A stretch of 34,737 bases of DNA from assembly GCA_902559935.1 (NCBI GenBank), contig CACEJN010000009.1, positions 1-34,737 of the forward strand. Reading direction: 5' to 3'. The first letter of the stretch is position 1, and every line of letters begins with the position of its first letter. The notes beneath the pieces are model-generated. The model was not told where the DNA came from. It ran no database searches and saw nothing but the letters and a program-made list of their open reading frames with translations. The position numbers and the translations under genes were made by a program. Shown here in pieces: positions 33,071 through 34,737 of the stretch. Origin of the DNA: an uncultured Pelagibacteraceae bacterium (lineage in GTDB: Bacteria > Pseudomonadota > Alphaproteobacteria > Pelagibacterales > Pelagibacteraceae).

Positions 33071-34225
33071 ATGTCATCTGATTTAAAAGTTTTACAAGTA
33101 ATTCCAAAATTAGGATATGGAGGAGCTGAAACAGGCTGTTATGATATTGCGCATTATTTACCAGAAAATAATTGTAAATCATTTATTGTAACAAGTGGTG
33201 GTGAATTACTTAAATTTGTAGATAGAAAAAAAGTTAAAATATTTAGACTTCCAGTGCAAAGCAAGAATCCACTACTAATTTTAATTAACGCTTTTATCTT
33301 AATTGGAATAATTTTGGTTTATAATATTTCTCTTGTTCATGCAAGAAGTAGAGCACCTGCTTGGTCATGTTTGTTAGCAACAAAAATCACAGGACGAAAA
33401 TTTGTAACTACATTTCATGGAACATACAATTTTAAGAGTAATATAAAAAAAATTTATAATTCAGTAATGACTAGAGCAGATTTAATAATTGCAGGATCTA
33501 ATTTTATTTTTTCTCATATTAAAAAAAATTATTCAAAATATTTAAATGAGAAAAAAAAATTAATGGTTATTTTTAGAGGAATAAACATCGACTACTTTGA
33601 CCCAACAACCAAAATTGAAATTGATGAAAAAAAATTATTAAAAAAATGGGAAATTGAAAAAGATAAAAAAATTATACTTTTACCTGGTAGATTAACTTCC
33701 TGGAAAGGACAGGAAGTTTTTATAGAGGCAATTAATTTAGTGAATATAGAAATGGGTTATGAAGCATTTTATGCTGTCATTCTAGGCAGTGATCAAGGTA
33801 GAGATTTATATAAGAAAAAATTAATAAGACTTTCAGAACAATATAGATTGTCTAAACAAATAAGATTTATAGATCATTGCAAGGACATGGCATTAGCTTA
33901 TAAAGTTTCTGATATTATTGTTTCAGCCTCAACGGAACCAGAGGCTTTTGGTAGAGTTGCTGTCGAGGCACAATCGATGGAAAAACCAATTATAGCAAGT
34001 AACATTGGAGGTTCTAATGAAACAATAATTGATGAAAAAACTGGTTTTTTATACGAAGCAGGAAATGCTAAATCATTAAGTAATAAAATATTAAGAACTC
34101 TTAACATGGATGAAAGTCTATTAAAATCAATTGGTAATGAGGGAAGAAAAAATATAGTTCAAAAATTTAATGTTGAAAAAATGTGCTTTTCTACTTATTC
34201 AGAGTATAAGAGATTATTAAATTAA
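33071..34225 (+). CDS. GT4-family glycosyltransferase
   Basis: A 384-residue GT-B glycosyltransferase. The N-terminal acceptor domain opens QVIPKLGYGGAETGCYDIA with the GGAE loop typical of the family. The nucleotide-sugar domain has LPGRLTSWKGQE near 205-216 and the EX7E motif EAFGRVAVE (Glu291-Glu299), followed by ASNIGGSNETI. A hydrophobic segment near residues 72-86 may be membrane-associated. The donor and acceptor are unknown; lipopolysaccharide or another surface glycan is likely. It joins thrS by a TAAATG junction, so the two are translated from one mRNA. Confidence 0.88.
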   Translation: MSSDLKVLQVIPKLGYGGAETGCYDIAHYLPENNCKSFIVTSGGELLKFVDRKKVKIFRLPVQSKNPLLILINAFILIGIILVYNISLVHARSRAPAWSCLLATKITGRKFVTTFHGTYNFKSNIKKIYNSVMTRADLIIAGSNFIFSHIKKNYSKYLNEKKKLMVIFRGINIDYFDPTTKIEIDEKKLLKKWEIEKDKKIILLPGRLTSWKGQEVFIEAINLVNIEMGYEAFYAVILGSDQGRDLYKKKLIRLSEQYRLSKQIRFIDHCKDMALAYKVSDIIVSASTEPEAFGRVAVEAQSMEKPIIASNIGGSNETIIDEKTGFLYEAGNAKSLSNKILRTLNMDESLLKSIGNEGRKNIVQKFNVEKMCFSTYSEYKRLLN

Positions 34226-34737
34226 ATGCCGATAATAACACTACCTGACGGAAACAATATTGATTTTCCTAATAAAGTTACTGGACTGGAAGTAGCTGAA
34301 AAAATTAGTAAATCATTAGCTAAACAAGCCATGGTAATAAGTGTTGATGGTAAGCTTAAAGATCTTGATTTTCTAATTGAAAATGACTGTTCTGTAAAAA
34401 TTTTTACTTCAAAAAATCCTGAGGGCTTGGAAACTATAAGGCATGACACAGCTCATATTTTAGCTATGGCTGTTCAAGAATTGTTTCCTGGCACCCAAGT
34501 TACAATTGGACCTGTGATAGAAAATGGATTTTATTACGACTTTGCTAGAAAAGAACCATTCACAGAGGATGATCTAGTAAAAATTGAAAATAAAATGAAA
34601 GAGATTGTTGATAGAAATGAAATAACAAAAAGAGAAGTTTGGGATAGAAACAAAGCAATTAGCCATTTTAAAAAAAAAGGAGAAATTTATAAAGCTGAGT
34701 TGATTGAAGCGATACCTGAAAACGAAGATGTATCAAT
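34226..34737 (+). CDS. thrS: Threonyl-tRNA synthetase, N-terminal part (runs off the window)
   Basis: Attaches threonine to tRNA-Thr. Only about 170 residues are visible. The N-terminal TGS domain spans about 1-60 (ITLPDGNNIDFPNKVTGLEVAEKIS). The second additional (editing) domain begins with RHDTAHILAMAVQELFPG and continues TIGPVIENGFYYDF, the hallmark HxxxH-type site shared with alanyl-tRNA synthetase editing domains. The catalytic and anticodon-binding domains lie beyond the window. The ATG directly follows the glycosyltransferase stop. Confidence 0.95.
   Translation, partial: MPIITLPDGNNIDFPNKVTGLEVAEKISKSLAKQAMVISVDGKLKDLDFLIENDCSVKIFTSKNPEGLETIRHDTAHILAMAVQELFPGTQVTIGPVIENGFYYDFARKEPFTEDDLVKIENKMKEIVDRNEITKREVWDRNKAISHFKKKGEIYKAELIEAIPENEDVS

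Noticed and set aside
1-34737. Mobile elements, prophage, CRISPR arrays, defence genes
   Set aside because: No transposase, integrase, phage, Cas or toxin-antitoxin product and no regularly spaced repeats; the HNH protein is the common stand-alone alphaproteobacterial type.

Overview
The window is very AT-rich and densely packed with genes: no intergenic gap exceeds about 200 bp, and neighbouring genes often abut or overlap by 1-17 bp. The gene set (TAXI-type TRAP transporter, CarD with 7Fe ferredoxin, COQ7, HIG1 twin-membrane protein, lipoyl-bearing pyruvate dehydrogenase E1) and the low GC point to a streamlined marine alphaproteobacterium of the SAR11 / Pelagibacterales type. This assignment rests on protein character and composition; no search was run. 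I see no insertion sequence, prophage, CRISPR array or rRNA, so this reads as core chromosome.

Layout. 1-5045: argH, a TlpA-like thioredoxin, a HIG1 protein, an esterase, an HNH protein, coq7, dsbB and a DedA/YqaA membrane protein, on alternating strands. 5108-6930: tRNA-Leu(CAA) followed 7 nt later by a long-chain acyl-CoA synthetase. 7050-7288: a well-formed promoter, a leader hairpin, a 30-residue Lys/Arg peptide gene and an intrinsic terminator. 7286-11345 (minus): helicase, TerB-like protein, 7Fe ferredoxin, CarD with a lysine-rich tail. 11519-18184 (plus): acetoacetyl-CoA synthetase, aminotransferase, TAXI binding protein, terminator, fused TRAP permease. 18187-18808 (minus): tRNA-Arg(ACG), a 32-residue membrane peptide, a hotdog thioesterase. 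18882-25399 (plus): thiolase, pyruvate dehydrogenase E1 with an N-terminal lipoyl domain, E2, a DMT permease. 25396-26160 (minus): uppP. 26344-32288 (plus): gltD-gltB. 32285-33034 (minus): an alpha/beta hydrolase. 33071 to the end: a glycosyltransferase and the 5' part of thrS.

How the genes fit together. Acyl-CoA synthetase, acetoacetyl-CoA synthetase, thiolase and pyruvate dehydrogenase all feed the acetyl-CoA pool. Glutamate synthase and argH serve nitrogen assimilation and arginine synthesis. The TlpA-like protein and DsbB handle periplasmic thiol-disulfide chemistry. COQ7 makes ubiquinone, and a HIG1 protein suggests a respiratory-complex accessory role.

I found no clear new defence or mobile system. 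The most unusual features are the lipoyl-AceE fusion, the free Lys/Arg peptide beside a CarD with a histone-H1-like tail, a TerB-like gene inside the helicase-ferredoxin-CarD cluster, tRNA genes that head protein-coding units, four convergent gene pairs whose stop codons share bases, and several dyad symmetries lying on promoters that predict leaderless mRNAs.
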